Shown: positions 1 to 12,508 of the stretch, one piece after another
Layout of the letters: every line of letters begins with the position of its first letter
Position numbering within the stretch: the stretch's first letter is position 1
Assembly: GCA_002197995.1 (NCBI GenBank)
Contig: NGZR01000003.1
Location: forward strand, 4,092,001 to 4,156,000
Length of the DNA: 64,000 nucleotides
Direction of reading: 5' to 3'
Source: Gaeumannomyces sp. JS-464
Lineage: Eukaryota; Ascomycota; Sordariomycetes; Magnaporthales; Magnaporthaceae
Translations under genes and position numbers: made by a program
The notes under the pieces: model-generated
Told to the model about the DNA's origin: nothing
The model's input: the letters and a program-made list of their open reading frames with translations, nothing else
Databases searched by the model: none

Positions 1-3000
1 GCTTGATGTCTACCCAGCACCCGCACCCAACGATGTCGACTTTTCTTTCCAGGATCGCTCGCGATGCTGATCAGGCATATTTAAGCTGCTTCAAGCTGCT
101 TCCTGGAGTTGGACGGGCGAACAACAGGCGAGGGAGGTCGGCGGGCGCGACGTTTCAGGGAAGAATCGTAGTGGTTCGCCCAGGCTAGTACAGAAGCAAG
201 CTGTCGATCCAGCTCTGAAGAGCCGGCGCGGTGTGCCCAAGAAATGGGTCCCTGGCACGCGCACGCAGGGACGGAAACAGTTCGCGAAGGGCAAAAGATG
301 AACAGCGCGAGGGCGCGAATGGCATCATTGGGACCAGGTCCAAAGTCCCGCCGGCAGCGTCGTCTCGAGTCTGGCGCTTCGAGCATCGGTAGGCGACGAC
401 CAGAGTGACCCCTAACTCTTCCTTGCCAACACGAACGGCCGAGGTCGAAAAAAAGAGTGAGGTAGCGTCAGCCACTGTCTCTCATTCTATGTCGCCAGGT
501 TGGCTCGGTGCACCTCGGGAGGCCACCTCAGGGCTTTTCGTCGCAAGTGGCGTTCCTGGGGCAAACCAACAATGATGCAAATCATCTAGCTCGCTCAAGT
601 TTGGCCGCCAGGGGCAGTGATAAAAAGTCTGAGCCGGCCTGGCTGGGCCGCGGGCTGATGGCCCTGCGCCTTCGGACGCGCTGCAGTAGCGTTCATCGAT
701 GCTTGGGTCGACTGATGCATGCCGGCGCTGCATGCAGCCTGCCTGGAGGCTTCGTGCTGGTCCCGGCGTTGGTGCTGCTGCACGCCTCTCGACTGTTGCT
801 CGGTACGTAGGCATCGAGCCCCGCCAATAAAACGGGCCCAGTGACCAGGGGCGGGTCTCGGAGAGGACGAAAGTGGGTTGGTTTTGGTTCCGGAGTGTTT
901 CCATTCGTGCCGGCGTTTGCGCGATATGGCATCCCGCCACCCATCCTCCAGACCCCAGCTGACCGGCGGGAAAAGGGGGCAGTGGAAGAAGAGGGAATTG
1001 ACCGTCGGTGATTCTGCCCTGCGTGCGTCTTGTCCAAGTGCCGCAATATTGGACCAAGGCATCCCAGCATGGCTCCAAATGCGACCGGTGTGTTGGCAAA
1101 CTGGACCTGGGCTGCCACTGCTCTGTATGAGGCGTCGTGTGGTGCTTGGTAGGACGGCCCCATGCAGGTCACCGACCCCCAAAACCCAGGTTGGCACGCC
1201 CGATTGCCTGGTCCGCTTGGGGCATCGTCATTGAACCCCAGGCCTGGAGGGCGGGGCCCTAACTGAGCGACTGAATTCTGGTACCCCCGTTTGGTCGACT
1301 GCTCGCCTTTTTCTGTTGCTCATCCTGTGCGAGATTGATGTGTCTCGCGGCGGGTTGCGAGACTGTCAATCACCGGAATATCGATGTGCTGCTCGCACAG
1401 TCGCTGTTGCTGTAGGCTCCATCTGCCGCGCTAAAACGCCAGCAGTCGGGGTTTGTGTATGTAAGCGATAGGTGGGAGGAAGCAGAGGGCAGGAAATCCG
1501 CCCATTTTGGCAACAGGCATCAGACATGGGCCAGGAGGACGAAAGATGGCGATGGGAAGCACGACAGGGGGCAGAGGGGAGGGAGAGATGGGAAGAAAAG
1601 GGATGGATGGGAGGAAAGAGGAAAGAAAAAGAAGAAGAAAAAGGGCTGTCCTGTGGCGAGAAAGGGTGAGTGACGGGGGGCAGTTGGGCTTTTTGTGAAG
1701 TGAAATCAATACCAGCCTTGGGTACCTGCTCGGCTGTTCCTCCTGGGCTGGTCAGGTCCAGAGTCACTAAAAAATCTCCGCACGAGACAAGGGAAGCAAG
1801 AAGAAGACATGGGATGCCACGAGCCATGAGAGCAGGCTGTCGAACTACGCTCAACTTTCCCGACCCAACCTACCAAAAGAAACGGTAAGCTTAGGCAGCC
1901 GATCCTGAATTTAAAAAGCTTCCCATTTTTCTTTCCAAGCCGCCTTTGCCCTGAGCGTTTTTGTTCCCGCTGCCCCTCGCCCTCCCGTTCCCTCCCTCCA
2001 CGACACACTCATTCCTTCGTCCGGCTCCGTTGCCGCCTTAGTCTGCCACGCCTGTCAATCCGCCCTTCCTCGCCTCCCCGGTATCCAGTCGACGATTTGG
2101 CACCTGGCGGCTTGCGACTTGGTCATGCATTTCCCCTAGATTTACCATCATGTTCGGGGCACTCCGACGGCGTGCCCGCGTTCCATGGCCCATCTCGGTC
2201 CCTGTCAGGGTGCCCGCGCCCCCCTTCTTTCTCGTGACTGACCCCCATTCCGCCGCAGCCTGCCCGCCCACAACGGCCCGATCAGCTTTCCACGCTGACC
2301 GCTGCAGGTCACAAAGCCCACGCGCTCTTCTGTTGTAGTGCAGATTGGGGTGACGGCCCGCATGTTTTCTTTTCTTTTCTTCCCTCTTTTTCTTCCAGTC
2401 CCGCCAGTGTGACCATTATCGTTTGCCCATAGTGCGAGTGAAGCACAAGTCCACCTTGTTGGCACTTGTGCTTTGTTTCGAGCAGCAGCCACCCATACAT
2501 CATCAGCCCAGTGCTTGGCCTTCCCCACGCGCACAACCCACACATTGACCCCATGCGTTCCCCTGCCCACACACGCATTCCCAACTTTGCCTCCCCCTTC
2601 AACGTTGATCCTGCGACTCAGGAGGGGATATGCAGCGTGGACCAGTACTCGCCTGCTTTCATCCCTTTTTTCTTTATCGTGAAGTGTGCATCTTCACGGG
2701 CAGTTGATAGGCTCTGTCACTATCCCTGCCGTCCGCTCGGTTTTTCTTTGTGCTCCAACCCCATTCGTCTAAGCTGGGTCGCAGGGCACACCCACCCTCC
2801 CAATTCATCAAGTCCCGCAGACAAACCGTCCGTTCTCCGTGGCTACAAACGAGCGGGCGGGCTCAAGCACTGTGACCACTTCTCGCGCGCCTCCGTGACC
2901 GTACATCTGGCAAACAGCCGCAACCCTTGCTCCGTCGAAGTGGCCTTTCGAGCACGATTGGATCGGTTACATGCGGTGTGATTACCTGCTGCTGGTTCCC

Positions 3001-3566
3001 CCAGGAAGCGGGATCCAATATGATGTCCGGTAGGACTGGGGCGGCAAATTGACAGAAAATCTGTGGCCTTGCTCCCGGCCCGGTTTCGACTCGGCTGGGC
3101 TTACTTGGGCGTTTACGCAGCGCCGCCGTAGGTTAGGCCCTCCTATGGGGAATGGAAGGAGGGATGACACGATAGGAGTCGTAGGCATGTCTACAAGCAT
3201 GCAAATGGAAGAGAGTCGAATGTAGGTAGTCCGTGGTCCCCGTGGCCAGATACCGAATGTAGATATCCAGGCGAAGATCGATCTGTCCCCACTTCCATCA
3301 CCGTAACACCACCCCGAATGTTTGCAGCCCCTCAAATTCGAGGGCGAAATCGAACCCATGTCCTTCCCTGACATCGGGATTGCCATAATTCAACTCGCCT
3401 GTCGCGTGCTCTCCGGCGAAGCAAATCTGACGAGAATGGACATGCTGGTGGCACTCGGGGCCCTACCGCCTTATGCATACGCGAAGATTCGACCCTGGAG
3501 TTGACCATACAGCTAACTCCACCACGCGGCATATAAATGGTACGAACAACGCGCAGGTCCGTAATT
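1..3566. other. Intergenic, no gene recognised
   Basis: No open frame here has the composition or motifs of a known protein. The longest frames (minus strand, 482-1197) overlap one another and look random. A strongly purine-rich stretch lies at about 1470-1690 (GGAAGAAAA-type), and pyrimidine-rich stretches lie at about 1860-2480. The pyrimidine-rich DNA resembles fungal promoter or leader DNA, but no downstream coding sequence was found. A non-coding transcript cannot be excluded. Confidence 0.5.
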
Positions 3567-3638
3567 GGACGAGTAGCTCAGCGGTAGAGCAACGGATTGC
3601 AGATCCGTAGGTCTTGGGTTCGATCCCCAATTCGTCCT
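3567..3638 (+). tRNA. tRNA-Cys (GCA), intronless
   Basis: A full cloverleaf can be folded by eye. The acceptor stem pairs GGACGAG with TTCGTCC (last pair G-T). The D arm is GCTC/GAGC and the anticodon stem is ACGGA/TCCGT around the loop TTGCAGA, giving anticodon GCA. The T arm is TTGGG/CCCAA with loop TTCGATC. The unpaired base after the acceptor stem is T, the usual discriminator base of cysteine tRNA. A run of T follows at once (3638-3643), as expected for an RNA polymerase III terminator. The gene has no intron. Confidence 0.96.
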
Positions 3639-3811
3639 TTTTTGCGGTTTGGACAATAACTACCGTGGTTTCTTTATATTTTTCGCTTTTTTATATGTTT
3701 GGAAGCTCCTCCATCGCCCTGTAACCTAACATTCACCGACCCCGCCGGTTTTGCGCGTTGAGTTTCTCCCCCGTGCTCACAACCACCCCTCCAAACCACA
3801 CGCACACAATG

Positions 3812-4885
3812 CTATTCGGCGCCAACCACTGAGCCCTTGTCGGCCGCCACGGCCATAAGATGTTCCCATTCCTCCCTAGAAACGCCGCTAACACTCAAGC
3901 GGGTCTGCTTGAGCATTTGCATGTTCTGTAGCGGCTTACCTGGCCCGCCCATCTCGCGCAGCTCCTTAAGCGTGATACTCTCCGCAAACTTGTTCCGGAA
4001 CACGACGTGCACGACGCTCCATTTGGGGTCTGAAGGCTTCGAAGACTTGTCGTAGTATGGGGTCTTTGGATCATGCGCCGACACTGGATAGGCGGTGAAT
4101 GATTACTGGTTAGGTGCGGGCTGAGCGAGAATGGGGAGCCTTCATCATGAGCATTGGGGGACTCACGATCAGGAGAATGCTCTTGAACGATCTCCATTGT
4201 GCCCACAATGCCGGGCTCCTTGCAGTTAGAGTGATAGAAGAAAGCCAGATCGCCTTTCTTCATGGCCCTTAGGTTGTTGCGCGCTGTATTACGCCGTCAG
4301 CTATTTGCTAGATTGGTCTATGCCCAAGGTTGCAGAGAAAACATCCGACACGTACCAACGTAGTTCCGGATACCATCCCACGGCTCCGGTACTGTTTTGG
4401 ATGCGAGGTCGTCGATGGAAAAGCTGACGTCGTGGCCATTCTCGAGCCGCGTTTCGGGCTCGGCCTTCATCAGCCAGTACCGTCTCCCCTCGTCGTCTGC
4501 TGCCACGCTCGTCGCCCCCTTGGCTACGGCGCCGCCATTTGGGGACGCGTCTTTGTTCTCATCGGCCGAAGACAACTTCGCCTGTGCTTTACTGGCCGGG
4601 TTTGCTTTCTTCTACAGCACACCTATGTCAGTGCATAATGCTTTTTTTTTTTTTTTTGGTCCCGTCATCTCGCCATCTCCGACCTTGGGCTTTTCTTACT
4701 GCGGCTGAGCCAGACTTCTTCACGGGCTTTTTCTGGTCGGTCGGCAACGCGCCAGCGTCTATTTTTGGGGAGCTCCCATTGTTTGGGTCTGCGCTTTTCA
4801 AACGCCTCGAGGATCGGCGAGGCGCTGCAGTGTCAGCGTCTGCCGCGCTGTCTGTGAGCGCGCTCGATTTTCGTTTGGGTGCCAT
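3812..4885 (-). CDS. EVE-domain protein (thymocyte nuclear protein 1-like)
   Basis: Four exons join in phase: 4885-4700, 4611-4356, 4283-4167 and 4083-3812, giving 276 residues. Introns begin GTAAGA, GTACGT and GTGAGT. The N-terminal 100 residues are basic and low in complexity, with nuclear-localisation-like MAPKRKS and PRRSSRRLK. An EVE domain starts near residue 105 at [11 protein letters not shown]. It continues through [27 protein letters not shown] and DPKTPYYD to the C-terminus. EVE domains belong to the PUA-like fold and bind modified bases in DNA or RNA, so a nuclear nucleic-acid-binding role is likely. The ATG at 4885 was chosen because MAPKRK is a typical start; an upstream in-frame extension exists but reads like leader sequence. 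No breaks were seen. Confidence 0.9.
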
Positions 4886-5446
4886 AGCTTCTATCACTGG
4901 TCTGGATCTGAATGCGAGGGTTCTCCAATGTTTGGGGAAGGCAACCTTGACACTTCGGACGATTCGAGCTGGCGCGCAACACATCGTGGCGACCATCCTG
5001 GCTTGAGCAAGCACGACACTGCACTGACCACCCAAATTTCTCTGCCCTCCACTTCAAATGCGGCAGCCTCTTGATTCCCATCTCCAAAAAGCCAGGAACC
5101 CTCCCCCCTCCCCTTCCCGCACGATTTCCAGTTTCCCATCCCATTTTCCGATTCGAATCCCACCACAGCACGGGAGCACAGACAGAGAACGCTTCCTCCT
5201 AACCAAACGTATGTGATTCATTTTCCCAAACTTCGCAACTCACGCTGGTTTACTTTTCTGTGCCAGACCGAACAGCCTCGGAGGTGACGACCGGATCACG
5301 TTATTTCTTACTTTAGTATTGCTGTTCCGGGCCATTTCGCCCCACGCAAGTAGCACGAGAGCATCATGTGGTTTAACTTCGTTCACGAATGCTCCCATAC
5401 CCTAAGCAGACCGGTCTGCTTGGCTTGCGTCTCATAAGCCGGTGTC
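4886..5446. other. Intergenic, upstream of the EVE gene
   Basis: This is the 5' flank of the EVE gene and the 3' flank of the GH38 gene; both are on the minus strand. It is pyrimidine-rich at about 5080-5180. No further gene or clear motif was seen. Confidence 0.5.
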
Positions 5447-8400
5447 TCAAGCCAGCACCAACCTATACGTCTGCACTTGGAAAGGCAACACCTGCACCTC
5501 AAATGCGTAGCCCTCGCCACTGATTGGCACCTCCTCGCCGTCGTCCTCTAGTATGTTCGTCTTGAAAACCCGAGACAGCTTCCACCGTGTCCCCACTCTC
5601 CCGACGCCGCGGCCGCCCAGGCTGTCGTATACCCTGATGATAACAGACCTGGCGCCCATCGGCTGTCGGACCGGCAGGTCCCCGCGGCTAACATCCGCGT
5701 CGTCCTCGCCGCGTTTGACCGTATCCAGGACGAGGTTGTCGTCGCCGGTGAGCGTGATAGGAGATTTCTCCAAGACAGTAACAGCAGCACCAGCATGTGC
5801 CTTCTCGGTTGTTGCCGGGTTCGAGGACATATTGTTTGGTGCCTGCCGCAGCGATACAAACCTGGGTGGGTTGTTGAAGTTGAAAGCCGCGCGTACCGTC
5901 TCGGGCCCGAGACGGCCGCGGTGCGGCATTATGGCCCAGCGAATCGTGTGCTTGCCCATGTCTGCCGTCCCGTCTGGGGCTTTGGGGCTGCGGAGGAGGC
6001 TAAGGCGCATTACGTTGCCCGCGGTCGAGAACCCGTATTTGCAATCATTCAGGATGGACACTCCATAGCCATGTTCTGAAAGGTCGGCAAATTTGTGCGA
6101 GCAGACCTCGAACTTGGCCATATCCCACCTGTTCAAAAACGTTAAGTGCCAGGTCTGGTGCGAGTGCGGGATTGAGCCATGGGGAGGGCACGTAAACTAA
6201 CGAGGTGTTATAGTGTGTCGGCCGGGTCACCACCCCAAACTGCATCTCGTATGACGCTTCCGTGCTGCGCACATCGACAGGTATCTCGGCCTTGAGGAAC
6301 TTGTGTGTTTCGTGCCAGTCGATTTCTGCCTGGCATTCCACGTAAGGGTGATATCCCTCACCACCGAGGCTAGCCGAAAGCGATATGACCACACGCGCCG
6401 AGCTCAGCTCGCTAATGCGTGTTTCGGTGACAACGCTGACGCGGTGCGGACCGTTTTCCAGAATGGAGGCGGTGGCGGCGGCACTGCCCTGGAGTTCACG
6501 CCGCGTGTCCAGGTGGAATACCTCAGTGTCCCACGCTTGCCAATAAATTGGCGCGTCGTTAAAGATCACAAGGCGAGCCGGGCCGGAGAGAGCTCCCCGC
6601 TTTGCGCGCTTATCGTAAACGGAGGTGATTGTGTCCTTCTCCACCGTCACGCGCAGATCCTCGTTCTCAAGCTCAAAGACCCCTGGCGAGACTTCCCGCA
6701 CAGTCGCCCCCTTTTGCTCCTCGGTCACGGTAAACTCCTGAACAGACAAAAGATTACCGCTACCCGAGCCACGGCCTCTTTCCCATCGGCGGTCGTAACG
6801 AGCTCGGCCCGTGGCCAAGGCGCCGTGCTTACTGCCATCACGGGCGTGCTGCTTTCTTTCCTCTGTGGTGTGTCTCCGGGAATAGCAAGTCCGAGAGCAG
6901 TGCAAGCGTCCTGGAGCAGTTGCAATCCGGTTTGGTGAACCTTTGCATAGACCTGATTGAGTCTGGTCAGTAATCGCGCCTCGACTTTTCTGGTGTGGGA
7001 CTGCTGTCAATATGGCCTAACCTTGTCCGAGTCGTCATAGCACATCTGGATTGAGGTTCCCGGAAGGCAGTCGTGGAACTGGCAAAGAAGCACCCCTTGC
7101 CACATCTCGTCCAGCTCCGCCGTTGGGTACTTGTACCCAGAGTTCTCGATGGAGGCGATGGTCGCGAGGAGCTCAATGTCCCGCAAAAGGAATTCGGACC
7201 GTCTGTTTCCCAACTTCGTTCGTGCCTGGGTAGTATACACTCCGCGGTGTAGTTCGAAATAGAGCTCCCCGGTCCATGTCGGCAGGTTACCAGCTTTGGC
7301 TTGCAGGCGATCGAAGAAGTCATCGACCGTCTTGCCTAGATGCACGCGCGGTATCTGGCCAGTTTTGTCGGCTAGGCCTCGCAGGCGGCGTAGTCGTTCG
7401 AGCTGTTTCCAGGTCGGCCCTCCACCACCATCGCCTTTCCCGAAAACCAGCAGGGAGGTATTGTCATGGTCGAGCGTTTTGTGCATGGAGACACTACGCT
7501 TGACCTCGGTCAGGTTGGCGTGGGCCTATGGTATGGTCAGTATGTGTAGCTCTTCGCCTCATGATTTTTTTTCCAATGAGGAGATGAAAATAATAGACAC
7601 TCACGCAATACGTATTGGCAGGCGACATGTGTGTGAGAACCTGACTTCCATCAAGCCCGGCCCTGTTATTGTACCCCCTTCTGTCAGCAATGTTGGCCGA
7701 CAACCTTCAGAGGCGGCGGAATCGCTGACCAGTTAAAGCTTGTGTGCGGAAACTCGTTGACACTGTTGAAGCATATTTTCTGTGTAAAGAATCGGTTCAT
7801 GCCGGCCTGCCGACACAACTGCGGGATCTGACCAGGCTGACCGGAAAGTGTCTGGCAGCCAGCTTGTTGTTGAACGGCGGCCGAGCTCGCTTTCAAAAAA
7901 GCGCTGGCCGTAAAGGAACTGTCTGATAAGAGACTCTCCACTGGGCATGTTGGTATCGTGCTCGACCCAGCTTCCGCCAATCGGGTGGAAACGTCCCTCT
8001 TTGACTTTGGTCTTGACCCTTTCGAAGGTTGCCGGATACTCTTGCTTTAGCCATTGGAATTGCTGCGCTTGCGAGCAGGCAAAATGGAGCTCTGGGTAGC
8101 GATCCATGAGATCGCACTGATTACTCCACGACCTAGGTTTGGACCTTGATCAGTATGGTCTCTCCCGGCAGGTTTTGCAAATATCGGAAGATTCACACGT
8201 TTAGTGGCTTACCGCACGACTTTCCGCCTGGTTTCGGCCCAAGGCCACAGCCAGCAGGTGTCGATATGACAGTGTCCTATAGCAAAGACGTTCGCCTCCC
8301 TTTCACCCGAGGTGTTGTAGACTTGCTCCGAATCTACCTCATCGCCCAGATAGAACGCCGCCAGCTTCCTACACTGAACCACAGAAGCCTTGTCGCCCGC

Positions 8401-9282
8401 ACGGAACGTGTTCATAATACGACTCGCGACATTGAGCGCCTCTCGCTGCTCCCAGGACTCCGGATCTAGCTCGGTCACGGCCTGGGTGATGATGTGCATA
8501 TCAGAGTACAGCCGGCGCGCGGGCAGGAATACAGAAACCAGCTCTGCCTTGGCTAACACGAAGCGCTTATCTGGGTCTGGTGGCAGGATCGAGTCACCCC
8601 CGCCATCTCCGTTCGCCTTGAACACGGGGTTGTCGCCAGGCGCGTTGCCGAACATGGCGTTGCAGGCCATCTCGATGTAGACGGTGTGCACCTCGCCGTC
8701 CCGAAAAGGCACTACCCACTCGGCCCGGTCTCCGCGGCCCGTCAGGCCGTGCAGGACTTCGCCCGAGGCCGACCACACGGTGCCTTCGTTCCCGGCGTCC
8801 CAGTGAAGCTCGACGTGCTCGGCGACACGCAGCTCGGCCGGCAGGGCCATCTCGAGGCGGAACCAGTGCGTGGACCACGAGGGCCCGAAGGAGTCGCCCA
8901 CTCGGGCCCCGCGGTACAGATTGGCCGGGCTGGTCGCCTCGGCGAAGGTCGGGCGCGTGAGGCCCGGGCAGCTCCAGACAGAAAGACGGAGGTGAGGGGG
9001 CCCTGCAAAGACGTGATCGTGCAGCATCCTTCGTTTCCGGATATGGTTAACTTGTTAGCCGTGCCCGTCTCGCTGCGCCGTAGTGCATCTAACTCACGAC
9101 AAGATGTTAACCTTTTGCCACGCTCCTTCTGACAAGAAGTTCGGCAATCGCATCTCGTACAAGCGGTTGACCCTCTTCCCCACGGGTCCTGAGGCCCGCA
9201 GGGGATAGTCGTTGCTTTCCCCGCAGCCCTCATTGCGAGCAGTATTTCCACCACACATTGTGTCCTGGCAATAGCGCACCAA
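5447..9282 (-). CDS. GH38 alpha-mannosidase, vacuolar Ams1 type, with two apparent frame breaks
   Basis: Seven exons can be placed: 9282-9098, 9028-8213, 8132-7730, 7662-7605, 7525-7022, 6952-6202 and 6128-5447. The total is 3399 nt (1133 codons), close to the usual Ams1 length. Class II mannosidase motifs are clear: metal-binding HCHIDTCWLWPWAE, GGSWVEHDTNMPSGES with the presumed nucleophile Asp, WLPDTF, FTQKICFNSVNEFPHT, LDGSQVLTHMSP and QFHDCLPGTSIQMCYDDSD. It should trim alpha-mannose from free or vacuolar glycans. No signal peptide is seen, as expected for Ams1. The frame has one extra base near 7843 (after WLPDTF) and lacks one near 6763 (before NLLSVQEF), so the two cancel over the whole gene. 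The ATG at 9282 is the first plausible start but is not certain. The gene diverges from the MFS gene. Confidence 0.88.
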
Positions 9283-9995
9283 GTCACTATTGTCTCCCGG
9301 GAACTGGCCACTCAGATATTGGCCTTGTATATCCAGAAAGCACAGCAGGCTCTCTCGAGGCCACGAGAACTCGATGAAAGGGTATGGCTAGTCGCCGGGG
9401 AGCAAGTCGGAACCCACCCCCTGAGACGGACTCCTACCCCTCCCCCGTGGGCACCCCGGATTCAGGGAGTCAAGGGCATTATCGAAATGTGGACCTCGGC
9501 CGTGCAGTTCATCACGCGTCCGTAAGTGGAGTTTTGGCCCCAGCTGATAAAATCGGAGACCCCAGCTCCCCGAGTCAAGCAACATGAAGTGCATGGAGGC
9601 TGAGATCCTCTCATCGGCGACACCTGACAGGCTTCACAGCGCGTCCATGTTCTCGGACTTGTTGCCATCACCACCAGCGAATGTCTCCAACGACATGGGG
9701 CCACAAGGGAGTGAGTCCCACTGATGGTACCCGCCTCGTGTGCCTGGCCTCGGTCGTCTAGCCGAGGCAGGTTGGTCCCAAGCCAACAGTTGCTCAATGT
9801 CAGCCAATCTCCGGGATGCGACCTTAAAACCGCAACTATGGGCCGCAGTCCTCGCCGGGCTTTCCCTATATAGCGGGCCTGGACACGTTCTCTGGGCTTT
9901 GGACGTGCGTCTTCCACGTCCGCACCGCGATTCTTTTGTCAGGCAGCCCACGGAGCGATATATTTCCTAGCCCTCGCTAGGAGACCAGAAGCACC
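9283..9995. promoter_or_regulatory. Shared promoter region of the GH38 and MFS genes
   Basis: These 713 bp separate two divergently transcribed genes. Possible carbon-catabolite repressor (CreA, consensus SYGGRG) sites are CCGGGG at 9395-9400 and its reverse form CCCCGG at 9454-9459. The consensus is short and the DNA GC-rich, so these could be chance. Regulation by carbon source is an inference only. Confidence 0.4.
9867..9872 (+). promoter_or_regulatory. Probable TATA box of the MFS gene
   Basis: TATATA in the context CCCTATATAGCG lies about 125 bp upstream of the MFS start codon at 9996, a usual distance in filamentous fungi. Confidence 0.5.
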
Positions 9996-11913
9996 ATGGA
10001 AAAGAAGGAGGTCGTCGAGCCGGTGCCCGAGACGGTCGAGGATGTCGAGACGGCCAAGTCGCGCGCGCAAGGCGACCTCGTCGATTCCGAGGTCGCCAAA
10101 TACGCCAGCGATGCGCCCATCGACATCGATGAGCCGACCAACAAGCGCCTCAAGCGGATGATCGACATACGGGTGCTTTCAGTCATGGTCGTTACCTATC
10201 TGATCCAAGCTCTGGACAAGGGCACCATGTCTGTAAGTCGCGCTCCCTTTCGTCTCGTAACAGATGAGGCTCTGCCACGGGAAGCTAATCACAAAGAATC
10301 AGTACGCGAGCATCATGGGCATCATCGAGGACACCAAGCTCCAAGGCCAAGAGTACTCGTGGCTGACCACCATCATCTACGTTGTTATTCTCTGCGTGGA
10401 ATACCCAGAGAACTACATCCTCACAAGGGTCCCGATTGCGAAATGGCTGGGCTTGAACATCCTCTTGTGGGGTGTTACTCTTGCTCTCCACGCCGTGGCC
10501 CGCAACTTCGCCGCCCTGATTGTCCTCCGTGGATTCCTCGGTGCCTTTGAGGCTGTCTGTCAGCCCTGCTTTGTCCTGCTATCTTCTATCTGGTACAAGC
10601 GCGAAGAGCAGGCCACAACGGTGATTCTATGGTATATGATGGTGCGTACGCTAATTCTTATGATTAAGCCTATTCTTGAATCTCACCAGGGAGCTTGAAG
10701 ACTGACTGTGCGCGTGTTTCTGTGCAGAATGGTCTCCAACAACTTATCGGCGGCCTGCTGGCGATGGCCTTCTCCTTCGTCCCAGCCGGGAGCCCCATAT
10801 CCAGCTGGCAGGGCCTGTTCATGAGCTACGGCATTTTGACCGTCTTCTGGGGTGCCTTTGTGGTCTGGTGGATGCCCGACTCGCCCATGAAGGCCAAATG
10901 CTTCAGCGAGGAGGACAAGAAACTGATGGTCGAGCGGGTTCGCGACAACCGCACTGGCCTCCAGAACCGAGTCTTCCGCCGGGAGCAGCTGCTTGAGGCG
11001 CTCAAGGACCCGCAAGTCTATGGCTTCGCACTGATCCAGATCTTCACCACGCTTCCGTCCGGCGGCCTCGGTGCCTTCTCTAATATTATCATCAAGTCAT
11101 TCGGTTTTAAGGTCTGGGAGACGCAGCTTCTTCAATCTGTTTCGGGCATCGTCCAGATCATCGTTATGCTCTCGGCCGTCTACCTTGATCGGCGGTTCAA
11201 GCAGACAATTCTGGTTATGATGGGATCTATCCTTCCCACCATCGCCGGTGTAGTCGTGCTGATGGCGGTGCCTTTTGAACTAAGCAAGAGAGTTGGCCTG
11301 CTCATGAGGTACGTCTGCTGCATCCCCTACCTCGACTCCTGGTCAAGTTTTCCCGCGGTGCTCGTGCTGACCCAGGAAACGACTGCCCCTGCAGTTTCTA
11401 CATCATGATCTCCTTCTGGGCTTGCAGTGGTCTCGCCCTGTCGCTCGTTACGCGCAATGTCGCGGGCCAGACCAAGAAGAGTGTCGTGATTGCTTCCAAC
11501 TTTATCTGGTGGGCGGTTGGCAACAGCATCGGCCCCCAGGTCTTCCGGTCTCAAGACGCGCCGCGCTACTTCCTTGCCCTCGCCATCATTGTGGCTTGCT
11601 TCGTCCTGCTAGTGATCACACTCTTTGCTCTGCGTACCTGGTTAGTACCACCTGCCTGTGACCACGCTATTCGCCTTCCATGCTGCTTCCTCGCTAATGA
11701 AATCCTGTTCAGGTATATTTTGCAAAATAAACTTCGCGACCGCCAGATTGCCAGCGGAGAAGCTGTTGCGTCGGTCGCGCAGTTCGAGGACATTACGGAT
11801 AGGGTAAGAAGCCCTAAAAACACACCCTTAATTTGATTAGAATGCACTCCCTTTTCGATGCTAACCTTTTGTTACCTCTTTAGGAAAACGTTAATTTCCG
11901 GTATGTTTATTAG
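9996..11913 (+). CDS. MFS transporter, Dal5/allantoate permease-like family
   Basis: Six exons join in phase: 9996-10232, 10303-10641, 10728-11308, 11395-11640, 11713-11803 and 11884-11913, giving 507 residues. Features of the anion:cation symporter (Dal5) group include RLKRMIDIRVLSVMVVTYLIQ entering the first membrane helix, LDKGTMS, and SWLTTIIYVVILCVEYPENY. Further ones are the loop YLDRRFKQ, an IWWAVGNSIGPQVF segment and the terminal motif ENVNFRYVY. About 12 hydrophobic segments are seen, with the usual hydrophilic central loop (SEEDKKLMVERVRDN). The family carries organic anions such as allantoate, vitamins or sugar acids across the plasma membrane. Lying next to GH38 and GH115 genes, it might import a sugar acid released from glycans, but that is inference. 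The frame is intact. Confidence 0.92.
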
Positions 11914-12508
11914 CACTGATGCTATGTGTGCCCAGATATCGCAGAATGTTTTCTATGTACCTGCATGCAGGAGTATCACACCAGACTAGTTCATCTCGGC
12001 ACCGGAAAGGAATAATGAGAATGAGCTTTGAACGCGTCCTTGATCATTCGAGCGGCGGCATCGGTTCCGTCGATTTGATGGGAACAAGCACTCCAAGCTT
12101 CCGCCATGGCGCACACAAGCTTGCGCCCGGCCGGGGGTGTTTGGTTGCCAAGGTTGATCGCTTGCCTCTGCCCCTGTTTTCCCCCACGTCCCCAATTTCC
12201 CTCGTTTCTTGCCTCTGCCCGCGAGTCAGGGACTCCGGGGTATTCCCGTAAATCCAGTGCTGGCAGAGGTTGTTGGGGCTCTCGGCTAGAAGCCCGAGCG
12301 ATGCGAGGGGTAAAAACCGGGAATCGATTCGGACTGGGGTAGAATCTCCGACCGAGGCCAGTCTCGGGGATTTTGGCCTCAAGTCCAGACTGGGGAGGTT
12401 GATACGAAAAAGAGCTGGATATTGCATCTGCTTTGGATCTCTCGGATGTGAGGAAGTCGAGTTTTGTTGAAGAAAATATCATCGCCCCATGTAACACCAG
12501 CTGGCGTC
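11914..12508. other. Intergenic, 5' flank of the GH115 gene
   Basis: Between the MFS stop and the GH115 start codon. No gene, tRNA or clear repeat was seen. Confidence 0.5.

Noticed and set aside
482..1197. Overlapping minus-strand frames of 160-205 codons
   Set aside because: Three frames are open at once over GC-rich DNA. None shows domain motifs, splice structure or protein-like composition.
7690..7730. A third frame break in the GH38 gene
   Set aside because: A GTCAGC donor after FNW joins in phase to AGLDGSQV, so an ordinary intron explains it.
12464..12508. Upstream start of the leaderless GH115 at 12464
   Set aside because: The codon there is TTG. The first ATG in frame is at 12509.
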